Of a DNA stretch of 64,000 nt, positions 34,826-43,979 are shown piece after piece. Position 1 is the first letter of the stretch, and each line of letters starts with the position of its first letter. The position numbers and the translations under genes were made by a program. The notes below the pieces were generated by a model that was not told where the DNA came from, did no database searches, and saw nothing but the letters and a program-made list of their open reading frames with translations. The DNA is from Brevibacterium antiquum CNRZ 918 (GTDB lineage Bacteria > Actinomycetota > Actinomycetes > Actinomycetales > Brevibacteriaceae), in NCBI RefSeq assembly GCF_900169145.1, contig NZ_FXZD01000005.1, forward strand, positions 186,001 to 250,000. Reading direction: 5' to 3'.

Positions 34826-36418
34826 TCAGCTGACGACGAGCGGTTCCAAGACCAGATCCGGGTGATTCTTCTGCACACCTTGGAGACGCCACCTATCAGA
34901 GAACAGGGCGAGCAGCTCACCGTCAGACCGGTGCAGAACCTCAACTGATCGTTCCCTTGCCAGAGTCGGCACGCATTCCGGTGTGGTGCGCCGAGCCAAG
35001 GAGAAGTTGAGGCGCTCCAGCGCACAGGGTGCATGGAATTCGTTGTTCATCCGGTCCTCGGCAACCTCGAACTGCATCGGCCCGACAGCTCCGAGGACAG
35101 GGGCCTGGTCACCGCGCAGGTCAGAGCGCAGCACCTGAATGACGCCTTCGTGGTCGAGCTGTTCGATACCGCGGCGGAACTGCTTGTACTTCGAGGAGTC
35201 CTTGGCCTTGATGACCATGAAGTGCTCTGGAGAGAACGTCGGAATGCCGGGGAATTCGACCTTCTTGTCCAAGTAGAGCGAATCGCCCACGCGCAGAGCA
35301 CTGGCGTTGACAAGGCCGACGACGTCTCCTGGAAATGCTTCGTCGACGACGTCACGGTCACGGCCGAAGACCTGCTGCGCGTACTTAGTGGCGAAGGGTT
35401 TGCCGGTCGCGGCGTGGGTGAGCACGGAGCCGCGTTCGAAGACACCGGAACAGACCCGAATGTAGGCCAGCCGGTCGCGGTGGTTGGAGTCCATGCCGGC
35501 CTGGACCTTGAAGACGAACCCGGAGAACGGGTCGGCCACGTCGCGGGGCACATCGTTCTTGTCCAGACGGGCCTCTGCGGCAGGCGCCAGGTCGACGAGC
35601 ATGTCGAGGAGTTTGTGGATGCCGAAGTTGAGCACCGCCGAGGCGAACATCACCGGAGTCGATTTGCCGGCCAGGAACGTCTCTTGATCGTGGTTCTGAT
35701 CTTCCATGTCGAGGAGATCGGATTCGTCGACGGCGGCTTGCCAGGCATCACCTTCGAGCTCGATGGCCTTGTCTGCTGCGTAGGTCTCTTCGCCGGCGAT
35801 GGTGGCGCCGGCATTGGTGCGGTCGTACTTCGTGTAGTCACCGGTGAGACGGTCAAGAACACCCCTGAAGTCACCGGACTGTCCGACGGGCCAGGTCAGC
35901 GGGGTGGGCAGGAGACCGGTGCGTTCCTGGACCTCATCCATGAGCTCCAGAGCGTCGAGACCGGCACGGTCCCATTTGTTGATCACGGTGATGATGGGAA
36001 TATTGCGGTGGGCACAGACTTCGAAAAGCTTCATGGTCTGCGCTTCGAGCCCCTTTGCCGCATCGATGAGCATCACTGCACAGTCGACGGCGGAGAGCAC
36101 ACGGTAGGTGTCCTCGGAGAAGTCCGCGTGGCCCGGGGTGTCGACGAGGTTGAAGACCGCATCCCGGTACTCGAACTGCAGCGCGGCCGAGGAGATCGAG
36201 ATGCCGCGGTCCTGCTCCATCTTCATCCAGTCGGAGACAGTGGCGCGGCGACCGGCCTTGCCATGGGTCGCGCCGGCCTTGCCGATGGCTCGCGCGTGCA
36301 GGGCGAGCGCCTCGGTGGTCGTCGATTTACCCGCGTCGGGGTGCGAAATGACAGCGAACGTCCGACGGCGAGCCGCCTGGGTTCGAATGTCCTTGTCAGA
36401 ATACTGGCCAGAAGTCAC
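34826..36418 (-). CDS. prfC: Peptide chain release factor 3 (RF3)
   Basis: A 530-residue translational GTPase that recycles RF1/RF2 from the ribosome. G1 SHPDAGKST is at residues 25-33, the switch region RGISISS lies past residue 70, G3 is DTPGHADFSEDTYR, and G4 is NKWD. Beta-barrel and C-terminal domains follow, with full family length. I place the start at GTG 36418: TAAGAT at 36425-36430 lies exactly 6 nt before it and no ribosome-binding site exists, so the mRNA is probably leaderless. The TTG one codon upstream is the alternative. It is divergent from a small membrane protein gene. Confidence 0.93.
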   Translation of the reverse strand: MTSGQYSDKDIRTQAARRRTFAVISHPDAGKSTTTEALALHARAIGKAGATHGKAGRRATVSDWMKMEQDRGISISSAALQFEYRDAVFNLVDTPGHADFSEDTYRVLSAVDCAVMLIDAAKGLEAQTMKLFEVCAHRNIPIITVINKWDRAGLDALELMDEVQERTGLLPTPLTWPVGQSGDFRGVLDRLTGDYTKYDRTNAGATIAGEETYAADKAIELEGDAWQAAVDESDLLDMEDQNHDQETFLAGKSTPVMFASAVLNFGIHKLLDMLVDLAPAAEARLDKNDVPRDVADPFSGFVFKVQAGMDSNHRDRLAYIRVCSGVFERGSVLTHAATGKPFATKYAQQVFGRDRDVVDEAFPGDVVGLVNASALRVGDSLYLDKKVEFPGIPTFSPEHFMVIKAKDSSKYKQFRRGIEQLDHEGVIQVLRSDLRGDQAPVLGAVGPMQFEVAEDRMNNEFHAPCALERLNFSLARRTTPECVPTLARERSVEVLHRSDGELLALFSDRWRLQGVQKNHPDLVLEPLVVS

Positions 36419-36424
36419 CAAAAT

Positions 36425-36430
36425 ATCTTA
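36425..36430 (-). promoter_or_regulatory. -10 box TAAGAT, leaderless start of prfC
   Basis: TAAGAT fits TANNNT and is followed by 6 nt (ATTTTG) and then GTG 36418. Confidence 0.5.
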
Positions 36431-36532
36431 TCTCTCTTCTGTCCCTGAACGTGTGTCCGGTCAGTCACAGTTGTGTTCGGTGTGCGTATGCGGTTCCGCG
36501 GAGGCATCCAGCGTCCTGTCGGATTCTGCGTT

Positions 36533-36538
36533 TATGCT
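36533..36538 (+). promoter_or_regulatory. -10 box TATGCT, leaderless start of the 36547 gene
   Basis: TATGCT fits TANNNT and ends 8 nt before ATG 36547. No Shine-Dalgarno sequence lies between them. Confidence 0.45.
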
Positions 36539-36546
36539 GGGTGGCG

Positions 36547-36921
36547 ATGACTGAGGAATTTGTTGAATACGCCGGACGCTCGGAACCGAAGGAACGCCTG
36601 CTCAAGGCCCTGCCGCTGATTCTCGCGGCGATCCTCGGTATCCCATTCCTGGTGCTGGCGATCAAGTTCTCCCTCTCGATGGGGCAGTACACGAAGTACA
36701 TGTTCGACATTGAAACCTCCGCATGGTTCGCCACGGGCATGGTGCTGCTCAGCCTCTCCGGTGCATTCTGCCTCGTCGGCTACCTCGTCTTCCTCTTCAT
36801 CGGCACCCGCAGGCGCACGTGGAAGTGGCGCATCTGGTGGTCCGTCGCGGCCTTCCTGGCCGCCGCGATCCTCCCGATCTGGTGGCTGTTCGCCGGCTAC
36901 TTCACCAACGCCTCCGCATAG
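36547..36921 (+). CDS. Hypothetical membrane protein, three segments
   Basis: A 124-residue protein of no family I can name. Three hydrophobic helices lie at about residues 21-45, 60-84 and 97-117. The second loop is basic (GTRRRTWKWR), which would face the cytoplasm. ATG 36547 follows a TATGCT box at leaderless spacing and fits better than the upstream frame start at 36451. It is divergent from prfC. Its role is unknown. Confidence 0.65.
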   Translation: MTEEFVEYAGRSEPKERLLKALPLILAAILGIPFLVLAIKFSLSMGQYTKYMFDIETSAWFATGMVLLSLSGAFCLVGYLVFLFIGTRRRTWKWRIWWSVAAFLAAAILPIWWLFAGYFTNASA

Positions 36922-36994
36922 CCGCGGCTTCCGGTGCCAAGTCCTGCACATAGCGAGGTTACCTACCCGCAGTGTCACTTCCTCCCGTGAGTTT

Positions 36995-37066
36995 CGCACC
37001 CCACACCCGCAGCACCTAAACCTCTCGTTGCAAAGGTACGTTGAGAGACTAACGGCGCGGGGTGCG
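36995..37066. repeat. Intergenic palindrome-bounded element, copy A
   Basis: This element between the small membrane gene and hrpA is bounded by CGCACCCC (36995-37002) and its complement GGGGTGCG (37059-37066). Its right-hand 51 bp (from CTAAACCTC) resemble 53806-53857 at about 33 of 51 positions, with the ends best conserved. It may be a diverged dispersed repeat or terminator-like element. Confidence 0.4.
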
Positions 37067-37106
37067 TGCCCGCCCCAGCCACAGGCACGGCCACAGCCGC
37101 GGCTCA

Positions 37107-40100
37107 TCACAACTGCGCGAGGGCTTTCGCGATCCTCTTCTCCGACACCGGGTGGGCAGTACCCAGTGAGTTCGCGTAGAGGCTGACGCGCAGCTCTTCG
37201 AGCATGATGATCGTCTCCCGCCACTGGCTGGGCACCGAGACCACAATCTGTGACCAGTCTGCTTTCGCCAGTTCGGGGAACCTGTTGCCGACCTTCTTCA
37301 TCACCGCATCTGCGCTGCCGCTGATGCGGTCCATGAGCTGTTTGTCACGCATCGGCGAGTTCTGCATTCCTTCGATGCGCACCACCTCCGCCTGCACCCA
37401 TCGCGGTAGATCGCGAACCATCTGCCCGGTCATCGCGGCCACAGACTCCCCCGTGACCCGCGAGCCGCGCCATGCCTGGACATCGGCGAGGTTTGACAGG
37501 ATCGCCAGGGACGAGGCCTTCGACACAAGCCGGTCGAGCTCGGTCGCCGACCGCAGCGCCTTCATCAGATGAGGCAGCAGGCTCGAGCACATCTGGGTCA
37601 GCGTCGCCTGCATGGTGGTTTCAAGCCGCCCGAACTCGTCGGCATCTGCCACCCAGGCTGTCTCCGCTGGTCCCAGTTCGGCCTCGACGACACTGCGGAT
37701 CCCTGCCCTGATGAGTGCGTGGAGCAACTCGTCCGAGGATTTCTGGTGACCGGCGAAAACAAGTTTCTCATCGGTCGTCAGTCCCTCTCGCAGGTATTTC
37801 AGTGCCTCGTTCGTGCGCAGGCTCAGCAAGGTGATCAGTGCCTCGCGTGAGGCCAGTCGCGCCTGGGTAGCGGTGTCGAAGGCGATGAGGTCGACACTGG
37901 CGCCACGGTCGACCAGACCCTGCACGGCACCGACTTCCGCCTCGTCTGGACTGGTCAGCGTGCCGAACGACCATGAGGTCAGCCCCGTCTTGGCAGTGAA
38001 CGAGACCTGCTTCGCCCGAGCCTTGCGCACCTGCGGTTTCGCCGTTGCCGTCAGCGTGGTCAGGTCCTCGCCGATACCCACGGTGGTCGTCCCGTCGACG
38101 ACGCGGAAGCGGATCCGCAGGTGCGGTGGGATGCGGTCGAGGTCGAAGTCCTCGGCGCTCACGGTGATGGGCACGAGGTCGTTCAGGCCTCCCCCGCCTG
38201 CACGTTCGCTCAGATGAGCGGCCAGCACCTCGGGCAGCGCCCCGCGATAGGGAGTGAGCACGGGCAGGATGTCGCGGGCGACGTCCGGTGCGGGCACGAA
38301 GTAGCGGCGTTTGTTCTTCGGCAGCGACCGAATGTAGGCGGCGACGAGTTCCTCACGCAGCCCCGGGACCTGCCAGGAGAATTCTTCGGGATCCACCAGG
38401 GGCACGGCGGCTGCGGGCAGCTCAACGGTCACTCCGTCCTCGGTGCTGCCGGGTTCGAAGGAGTACCGCAGCTTCGCCATCGAACCGTCGACCAGTTCCC
38501 ATTCCATCGGGAAATCATCGGCCACCGAGGCAGTCAGTTCCTCGCTGTCTTCACTGAGCAGGATCGACGTGGTCAGATCCAGCAGGTGCGAGTCGCGACG
38601 CTTCTGCTTCTTCCACCAGGCCCTGAAGTCCGCCGCCGAGGTGGTCGTGACCGGAATCCGTTCATCGTAGAATTCGAAGAGCGCATCGTCCTGATCGAGG
38701 ACCCGGCGGTTGCGTGTGCGTGAGGCCAGCGCTTCCGCCTCATCGATGACCGTGGCATTGTGGTCGAGGAATCCGAAGTGTTCGTGCCAGTCACCTTCGA
38801 TGAGGCCCTTGCGAATGAACATGTCACGTGCGGCCTCCTGGTCGAAGCTGCCGTATCCGACACGGCGGTCGGTCACGAGGGTGACGCCGTAGAGCGAGAT
38901 CTTCTCATAGACCATCGAGCCGCCGGCCTTCTTCGACCAGTGCGGGTCCGAGTACTGCCTGGTCACCAGGTCACCGGCCGCTTCGACGACCCAGTCGGGT
39001 TCGATCGCTGAAACGGTGCGCGCCCATAGCCTGGACGTTTCGACGAGTTCGGCGGCCATGACGAAGTCGGGCTTCTTCTTGAACAGGCCCGAACCGGGGA
39101 AGATCGCGAAGCGGGTGCCCCGGGTTCCCTGATAGTCCTTGTTCCGCTCTGACCTGGCTCCGATCATCGACAGCAGCCCGGACAGCAGCGCACGGTGAAT
39201 GGCTGCGGCATGCGGGTCGAGCCTCGCACTGGCAGCACTCTGCCCGGAGCCCTTCTCAGCCTCCTGCCCGCTGTTTTTCTTCCCGCTGCGCTTCTGCGCA
39301 CTGAGTTCAGCGAATCCGACCTTGCCGTTGGCGCTCTTCGGCCCTGTCGTCGCTGCGGCAGCGTTCGACGCGGTCACTTTCGCAGCGCTCGCCTTCGGTC
39401 CCTTCGCATTCGACGCAGATCCAGGGCCCGCCTCACTACGGCTCTGAGACCCGGAGGTCGATCCGGAGGACGCCGCGTCGTCGACAGCGGACGCCTCGAC
39501 CGGGCGCCACACGGACTTGTTGACGCGGATACCGGCGGATCCGAGCAGGGAGCGCAGCTGACCGACAAGGTCCTGCCATTCGCGGATGCGCACGAAGTTG
39601 AGGAATTCGGCCTTGCACTGGCGGCGGAACTTTGAGCTCGTCAGCGCCGACTGCTGATCGTCCAAGTAGTTCCACAGGTTGAGGTAGCTCAGGAAGTCAC
39701 TGCCCGGGTGGGTGAAGCGGGCATGCTTCTCATCGGCGGCTGCGCGCACCTCGGTGGGGCGTTCGCGGGGGTCCTGAATGGACAGCGCGGCCACGATGAT
39801 GGTGACCTCTCCCCCACATCCCGCCTCGGCGCCGGCGATGACCATACGCGCCAGTCTCGGGTCGATCGGGAGCAGGGACAGCTGCCGACCGGTCGGGGTG
39901 ACCGTGATCGTTCCAGCCTTGTCGCTGGTCAGGGCACCCAGCTCGGAGAGCATGGTGCGTCCGTCGCGGACGGCCTTGGCCTCTGGTGGGGTGAGGAACG
40001 GGAACTCGAGGATCTCCTTGTCACTCGACGCGAACCCAAGGTCGGCCATCTGCAGGATGACGCTGGCGAGATTGGTGCGCAGGATCTCGGGGTCGGTGAA

Positions 40101-41453
40101 CTCGAGTCGCGAGTCGAAGTCGGCTTGCGAATACAGGCGAATGCAGATCCCGTCGCTGGTCCGACCAGACCGGCCCTTGCGCTGATTCGCACTCGCCTGG
40201 GAGATGCGTTCGATCGGCAGACGTTGGACGCGAGTGCGGTTGGAGTACCGGGAGATACGGGCGGTGCCGACGTCGATGACGTATTTGATGCCCGGCACAG
40301 TCAGTGAGGTTTCGGCGACGTTCGTGGCCAGCACGAGGCGAGGCCTGGAATGGGGTTTGAATACCTTCTGCTGTTCACCGGCGGAGAGGCGGGCGAAGAG
40401 CGGCACGACTTCCCAATTGCTCAGGCGTGGGCGCCCCCGCAGGTGAGCCTCGAGGGCATCGGCGGTGTCGCGGATCTCGCGTTCCCCGGAGAGGAAGACG
40501 AGAATGTCGCCGGGATCTTCAGCACTGAGTTCGTCAAAGGCTGCGATGATGCCTTCGGTCTGCTCCTCGGGCCCCGTTTCGTAGCTGCCCGATTCCCCCG
40601 GGCCGTCGACGTCGTCATCATCGTCATCGTCGATGAGCGGACGGTAGCGCACCTCGACCGGATAGGTTCGTCCCTCGACCTCGATGATCGGAGCATCGTC
40701 GAAATGCGCGGCGAAGGACTCCGGATCGATCGTCGCCGAGGTGATGATGACCTTGAGTTCGGGCCGCTTCCCCATCACTTCCTTGAGGTAGCCGAGCAGG
40801 AAATCGATGTTGAGACTGCGCTCGTGCGCCTCGTCGATGATGATGACTTCATAGTCGCGCAGCAGTTTGTCCCGAGACAGCTCTGCGAGCAGGATGCCGT
40901 CGGTCATGACCTTCACCCGGGTCGATTCGGCGACCTGTGCGGTGAACCTCACTTGGTAGCCGATGGTCCCACCGAGATCCTCACCGAGCTCGTCGGCGAT
41001 GCGATCGGCCACGGTCCTGGCAGCGATTCGCCGAGGCTGTGTGTGCCCGATCAGCCCGTTGACTCCCAGCCCCAGCTCGAGGCAGATCTTGGGCAGCTGG
41101 GTGGTCTTGCCTGACCCCGTCTCACCGGCGACGATGACGACCTGGTTGTCGCGGATGGCCGCGGCGATCTCGTCCTTCGCAGCGGAGACCGGCAGGTTCG
41201 CCGGGTAGGTGACGTCGACGGACTGTGACTGGCGGGCGGCCGCCAGCCGGGCCCGGCGTTCGCGATGACCGGCGCCGGTGTTCTTGTGCCGCTGGTTCTT
41301 CCGCCGAGGCGAGCGCTTCGCAGATTGCCCGTCCTTGTCGGATTTCGCGACTTTGCGTGGGGACTGCGCTTCGGTCTGCGGGAAGCGCGTTTCGCCGCGC
41401 GGGGACGATCCGTCGGTGCGCGGGGGTGACGATGCTGAGTTCTCATGTGCCAT
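37107..41453 (-). CDS. hrpA: ATP-dependent RNA helicase HrpA (DEAH box)
   Basis: A 1,448-residue DEAH helicase. A basic, Ser/Arg/Lys-rich tail of about 75 residues precedes Walker A GETGSGKTTQ at 110-119, then IIIDEAHERSLN, the SATID motif, and motif VI QRKGRSGR. Helicase-associated winged-helix and OB-like regions follow, and the long C-terminal DUF3418-type region is present. A low-complexity Ser/Ala/Lys-rich insert sits mid-protein, roughly residues 690-760. HrpA resolves stalled or collided ribosomes and unwinds RNA. I use ATG 41453 rather than the frame start at 41606, because TAAGCT lies 10 nt upstream of it and the extra residues look non-native. Confidence 0.92.
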   Translation of the reverse strand: MAHENSASSPPRTDGSSPRGETRFPQTEAQSPRKVAKSDKDGQSAKRSPRRKNQRHKNTGAGHRERRARLAAARQSQSVDVTYPANLPVSAAKDEIAAAIRDNQVVIVAGETGSGKTTQLPKICLELGLGVNGLIGHTQPRRIAARTVADRIADELGEDLGGTIGYQVRFTAQVAESTRVKVMTDGILLAELSRDKLLRDYEVIIIDEAHERSLNIDFLLGYLKEVMGKRPELKVIITSATIDPESFAAHFDDAPIIEVEGRTYPVEVRYRPLIDDDDDDDVDGPGESGSYETGPEEQTEGIIAAFDELSAEDPGDILVFLSGEREIRDTADALEAHLRGRPRLSNWEVVPLFARLSAGEQQKVFKPHSRPRLVLATNVAETSLTVPGIKYVIDVGTARISRYSNRTRVQRLPIERISQASANQRKGRSGRTSDGICIRLYSQADFDSRLEFTDPEILRTNLASVILQMADLGFASSDKEILEFPFLTPPEAKAVRDGRTMLSELGALTSDKAGTITVTPTGRQLSLLPIDPRLARMVIAGAEAGCGGEVTIIVAALSIQDPRERPTEVRAAADEKHARFTHPGSDFLSYLNLWNYLDDQQSALTSSKFRRQCKAEFLNFVRIREWQDLVGQLRSLLGSAGIRVNKSVWRPVEASAVDDAASSGSTSGSQSRSEAGPGSASNAKGPKASAAKVTASNAAAATTGPKSANGKVGFAELSAQKRSGKKNSGQEAEKGSGQSAASARLDPHAAAIHRALLSGLLSMIGARSERNKDYQGTRGTRFAIFPGSGLFKKKPDFVMAAELVETSRLWARTVSAIEPDWVVEAAGDLVTRQYSDPHWSKKAGGSMVYEKISLYGVTLVTDRRVGYGSFDQEAARDMFIRKGLIEGDWHEHFGFLDHNATVIDEAEALASRTRNRRVLDQDDALFEFYDERIPVTTTSAADFRAWWKKQKRRDSHLLDLTTSILLSEDSEELTASVADDFPMEWELVDGSMAKLRYSFEPGSTEDGVTVELPAAAVPLVDPEEFSWQVPGLREELVAAYIRSLPKNKRRYFVPAPDVARDILPVLTPYRGALPEVLAAHLSERAGGGGLNDLVPITVSAEDFDLDRIPPHLRIRFRVVDGTTTVGIGEDLTTLTATAKPQVRKARAKQVSFTAKTGLTSWSFGTLTSPDEAEVGAVQGLVDRGASVDLIAFDTATQARLASREALITLLSLRTNEALKYLREGLTTDEKLVFAGHQKSSDELLHALIRAGIRSVVEAELGPAETAWVADADEFGRLETTMQATLTQMCSSLLPHLMKALRSATELDRLVSKASSLAILSNLADVQAWRGSRVTGESVAAMTGQMVRDLPRWVQAEVVRIEGMQNSPMRDKQLMDRISGSADAVMKKVGNRFPELAKADWSQIVVSVPSQWRETIIMLEELRVSLYANSLGTAHPVSEKRIAKALAQL

Positions 41454-41700
41454 TTCAGTTCCCAGCTTAACGTCTGCCCCCAGCGGGACGGGCGCACTCA
41501 ACTGCGTGACGTTCACGAACGTTGCCTGTCGGTGTCCGCAGTCTGGTGCTGCAGGCATCCCAGTGTTGATCCTCGGGGATGGCCGGAGTGGCGAAGGAGC
41601 ACGCATTCGCGGCGCCGAGCCCGACCCGGACGTCGAGGCTCTCGCAGAGGAACGGCGGCTGAAATCGTCGCACAGTGACTGGCTTTTCGACCACAGCGGT

Positions 41701-41706
41701 TATCCT
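41701..41706 (+). promoter_or_regulatory. -10 box TATCCT, leaderless start of DUF202 gene 1
   Basis: TATCCT fits TANNNT and lies exactly 6 nt before GTG 41713, with no Shine-Dalgarno sequence. Confidence 0.5.
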
Positions 41707-41712
41707 CGATAT

Positions 41713-42093
41713 GTGACCTCCGATGACTCACGCGGCAGGATCGCCAGACGGATGTTTCCCGACGGTGAGGATCCTGATCCGCGTTTCACCCTCGCCAACG
41801 AACGCACCTTTCTGTCATGGATCCGCACAGCACTGGCGTTCATCGGTGGCGGCATTGCGGTCGAAGCCTTCACCTCGGCGATTTTCACCTCCGGGCTGCG
41901 GGCGACCCTGTCGATCGTGCTCATGACCATCGGCTTCATCCTGGCCGGCGGTGCCGCCTTCAGATGGCACCGCATCGAAACGGCCATGCGGCACAAGACC
42001 TCGCTGCCACTGCCCCTCATCATTCCCATCGTCAGCCTCGCATCCGCACTGGGTGCGGGCCTCCTCGTCCTGGTCTTCGCCGGAGCCCTGTGA
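41713..42093 (+). CDS. YidH-like DUF202 membrane protein
   Basis: A 126-residue protein. The N-terminal PDPRFTLANERTFLSWIRTALAF motif is the DUF202/YidH signature, followed by three membrane helices. Function of the family is unknown. The long upstream frame from 41278 is a shadow of hrpA's leader. GTG 41713 fits the leaderless -10 box and the start of family similarity. It overlaps the next gene, another small three-helix protein, by 4 bp (GTGA). Confidence 0.85.
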   Translation: MTSDDSRGRIARRMFPDGEDPDPRFTLANERTFLSWIRTALAFIGGGIAVEAFTSAIFTSGLRATLSIVLMTIGFILAGGAAFRWHRIETAMRHKTSLPLPLIIPIVSLASALGAGLLVLVFAGAL

Positions 42094-42440
42094 GCACGCC
42101 GCGTCCCAGGCGGCCCCAGCCCCATACAGATCCGGGCCTGCAGCCCGAGAGGACGACCCAGTCTTGGCTTCGCACCAGTCTGACGATGACGGTTGTCAGT
42201 CTGCTCTTCATCCGCTGGATCAATGTGTTCGAAGGCCTGTCCGTCGTGGTCTTCGTCGTCTGCATCACGTTGGCGATTGCCGCGATCGCCATGCAGGTCA
42301 GGCGCTACCGCCTCGGAGCAGTGTCCATTCGTGCCGAAAGAGGCCGCCCGACTCCTTGGGCGGTCATCTTCCTCACATGTTCGGTTTGCCTCATCGCAGC
42401 GCTAGGGATCGCCTCGGTCCTCAAGATCACAGTCGGTTGA
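42090..42440 (+). CDS. Second DUF202-like membrane protein
   Basis: A 116-residue protein with a proline-rich start, then QPERTTQSWLRTSLTMTVVSLLF, a degenerate version of the DUF202 N-terminal motif (ER-T--SW-RT). Three hydrophobic helices follow. GTG 42090 overlaps the preceding gene's stop, so the two are translationally coupled and probably form a hetero-oligomer in the membrane (inference). Such paired DUF202 genes occur in other actinobacteria. Confidence 0.8.
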   Translation: MSTPRPRRPQPHTDPGLQPERTTQSWLRTSLTMTVVSLLFIRWINVFEGLSVVVFVVCITLAIAAIAMQVRRYRLGAVSIRAERGRPTPWAVIFLTCSVCLIAALGIASVLKITVG

Positions 42441-42486
42441 CCGTCCTCGTTGTGAGACCGCTGTCCGGGTGCTGACCGACGTTGCC

Positions 42487-42492
42487 TAAACT
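42487..42492 (+). promoter_or_regulatory. -10 box TAAACT, leaderless start of the 42500 gene
   Basis: TAAACT fits TANNNT and ends 7 nt before ATG 42500. No Shine-Dalgarno sequence is present. Confidence 0.45.
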
Positions 42493-42499
42493 GGGCTGT

Positions 42500-42817
42500 A
42501 TGAAGGACGCACGTGAAGTTTCGACCGCCCCACTTGTTGCCGTTGGCCTGGTCGGCGGATTTCTGACCGCTCGCGAGACCGGGATCCGTCCCCTCGGTGG
42601 GGTCGTGCTCGCGGCGGCCGGCGCCTACGCCGCCCGCACCTGGTTCACCAAGCAGGGCTGGCCCATCGGCACGGCACTGACCCTGGGCTACCTCGGTGGG
42701 TTCGCAGCCTCGCACCCTCTGGCGAAGAAGATCGGTGCGTGGCCCGCAGTGCTCAGCGTCGCCGCCGCCAATGCTGCGGTCGCCTACATGGCCGTCGACT
42801 CTGCCGAAACCAACTGA
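42500..42817 (+). CDS. Hypothetical small hydrophobic protein
   Basis: A 105-residue, Ala/Gly-rich membrane protein with three or four short hydrophobic helices (PLVAVGLVGGFLTA; LGGVVLAAAGAYAA; IGTALTLGYLGGFAA; AVLSVAAANAAVAYMAV). It resembles many unnamed actinobacterial membrane proteins. ATG 42500 is preferred because of the TAAACT box 7 nt upstream. It lies just before an AEC transporter gene on the same strand, 104 bp away. No function can be given. Confidence 0.65.
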   Translation: MKDAREVSTAPLVAVGLVGGFLTARETGIRPLGGVVLAAAGAYAARTWFTKQGWPIGTALTLGYLGGFAASHPLAKKIGAWPAVLSVAAANAAVAYMAVDSAETN

Positions 42818-42921
42818 ACCGGCTGCCACTCACCCGCCTCGTCCGAGGCTTCCTGACCTGTCACAACAGTCTGCCTCGGCCTCAGCCGACTGATCCCGAA
42901 AGCGAGGACCACAGGTAGCTC

Positions 42922-43848
42922 ATGCTGGCTGTTTTCGAAGGCTTCGCCGTCATCGCAGGTGTCATCCTGGTCGGATTCATGCTGGGACGATCCGAGGTCC
43001 TCGGGCCCACTGGCCAGCAGGTCATCGCAAAACTCGTCTTCTACGCCGGCACCCCAGCTCTTCTCTACGTCACTGTTGCCGACACCGACCTGGGGCTGAT
43101 CTTCAATACCGCGCTCCTGGCCACAGGCGGGTCCGCAGTGATCGTGGGCCTGCTGCTCTTCGTCCTCACCCGATACATCCGCAGACGCAGCACCGGCGAG
43201 GCGATGTTCTCCGCCTGGGCTGTCAGCTACGTCAACATCGGCAATCTCGGCATCCCGATTGCAGCCTACGTGCTCCACGACATCGGATATGTCGCACCCG
43301 TCCTGTTGTTCCAGCTGCTCATCCTCGCGCCCATCGGCATGGCTGTTCTCGACGGCGCGGGCAAGAAGAAACACGATCAGCGTTGGTACTCAGGAGTGCT
43401 CCCCGTCCTCCGGAACCCCATTGTCCTCGGTGCCGCAGCAGGTGTGGCCGCCTCGGCGACGGGCTTCGAACTTCCGCGCTTCATCTTCGAGCCCATCGAC
43501 ATGATCGGCGCCACGGCAGTCCCCGGAGCACTGCTGGCCTTCGGCATCTCACTCAAGGACGGCTGGGCACTGCCAGCCCCTGGCACCAGGAAGCAGCTGA
43601 CGTACATCACGATCGCCAAGCAGGTCATCCAACCTGTGTTGGCCTGGGTCATCGGTGGCCCTCTGCTGGGTTATTCCGGCATCGCACTCTTCGCCATCGT
43701 CGTCACTTCGGCGCTGCCGACGGCGCAGAACGTCTACATCTACTCCATGCAGTACAGACAGTCCGAGGCCCTCATGCGTGATGCGGTCTTCATCACAACC
43801 GTGCTGGCTGTGCCGACTCTCGTCATCATCGCAGCCCTGCTGGGCTGA
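42922..43848 (+). CDS. AEC (auxin efflux carrier) family transporter
   Basis: A 308-residue permease with ten membrane helices in two five-helix repeats. GFMLGRSEVLGPTGQQVIAKLVFY and YVNIGNLGIPIAAYVL (the family's conserved N-G-P crossover), and the matching C-terminal TSALPTAQNVYIYS, identify it. Bacterial members carry malate, malonate or other carboxylates; the substrate here is not known. The start is ATG 42922; there is no convincing ribosome-binding site. Confidence 0.87.
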   Translation: MLAVFEGFAVIAGVILVGFMLGRSEVLGPTGQQVIAKLVFYAGTPALLYVTVADTDLGLIFNTALLATGGSAVIVGLLLFVLTRYIRRRSTGEAMFSAWAVSYVNIGNLGIPIAAYVLHDIGYVAPVLLFQLLILAPIGMAVLDGAGKKKHDQRWYSGVLPVLRNPIVLGAAAGVAASATGFELPRFIFEPIDMIGATAVPGALLAFGISLKDGWALPAPGTRKQLTYITIAKQVIQPVLAWVIGGPLLGYSGIALFAIVVTSALPTAQNVYIYSMQYRQSEALMRDAVFITTVLAVPTLVIIAALLG

Positions 43849-43979
43849 CGATCCAGGCGGACTGCGGGGCAGAATTCGGAGACGGCGAGCCACCTCGGCG
43901 ATCCCGGTCGCCTCGGTGATCTGGGGGTCTGTGGCGTGTCGGGGCCCGCTTGCCCGCCCGGGTCAATGACAATGGAAAC

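Noticed and set aside
43849..43949. Repeated CACCTCGGCGATC / CGCCTCGGTGATC in the spacer after the AEC gene
   Set aside because: A short direct similarity in GC-rich DNA without symmetry or promoter context.
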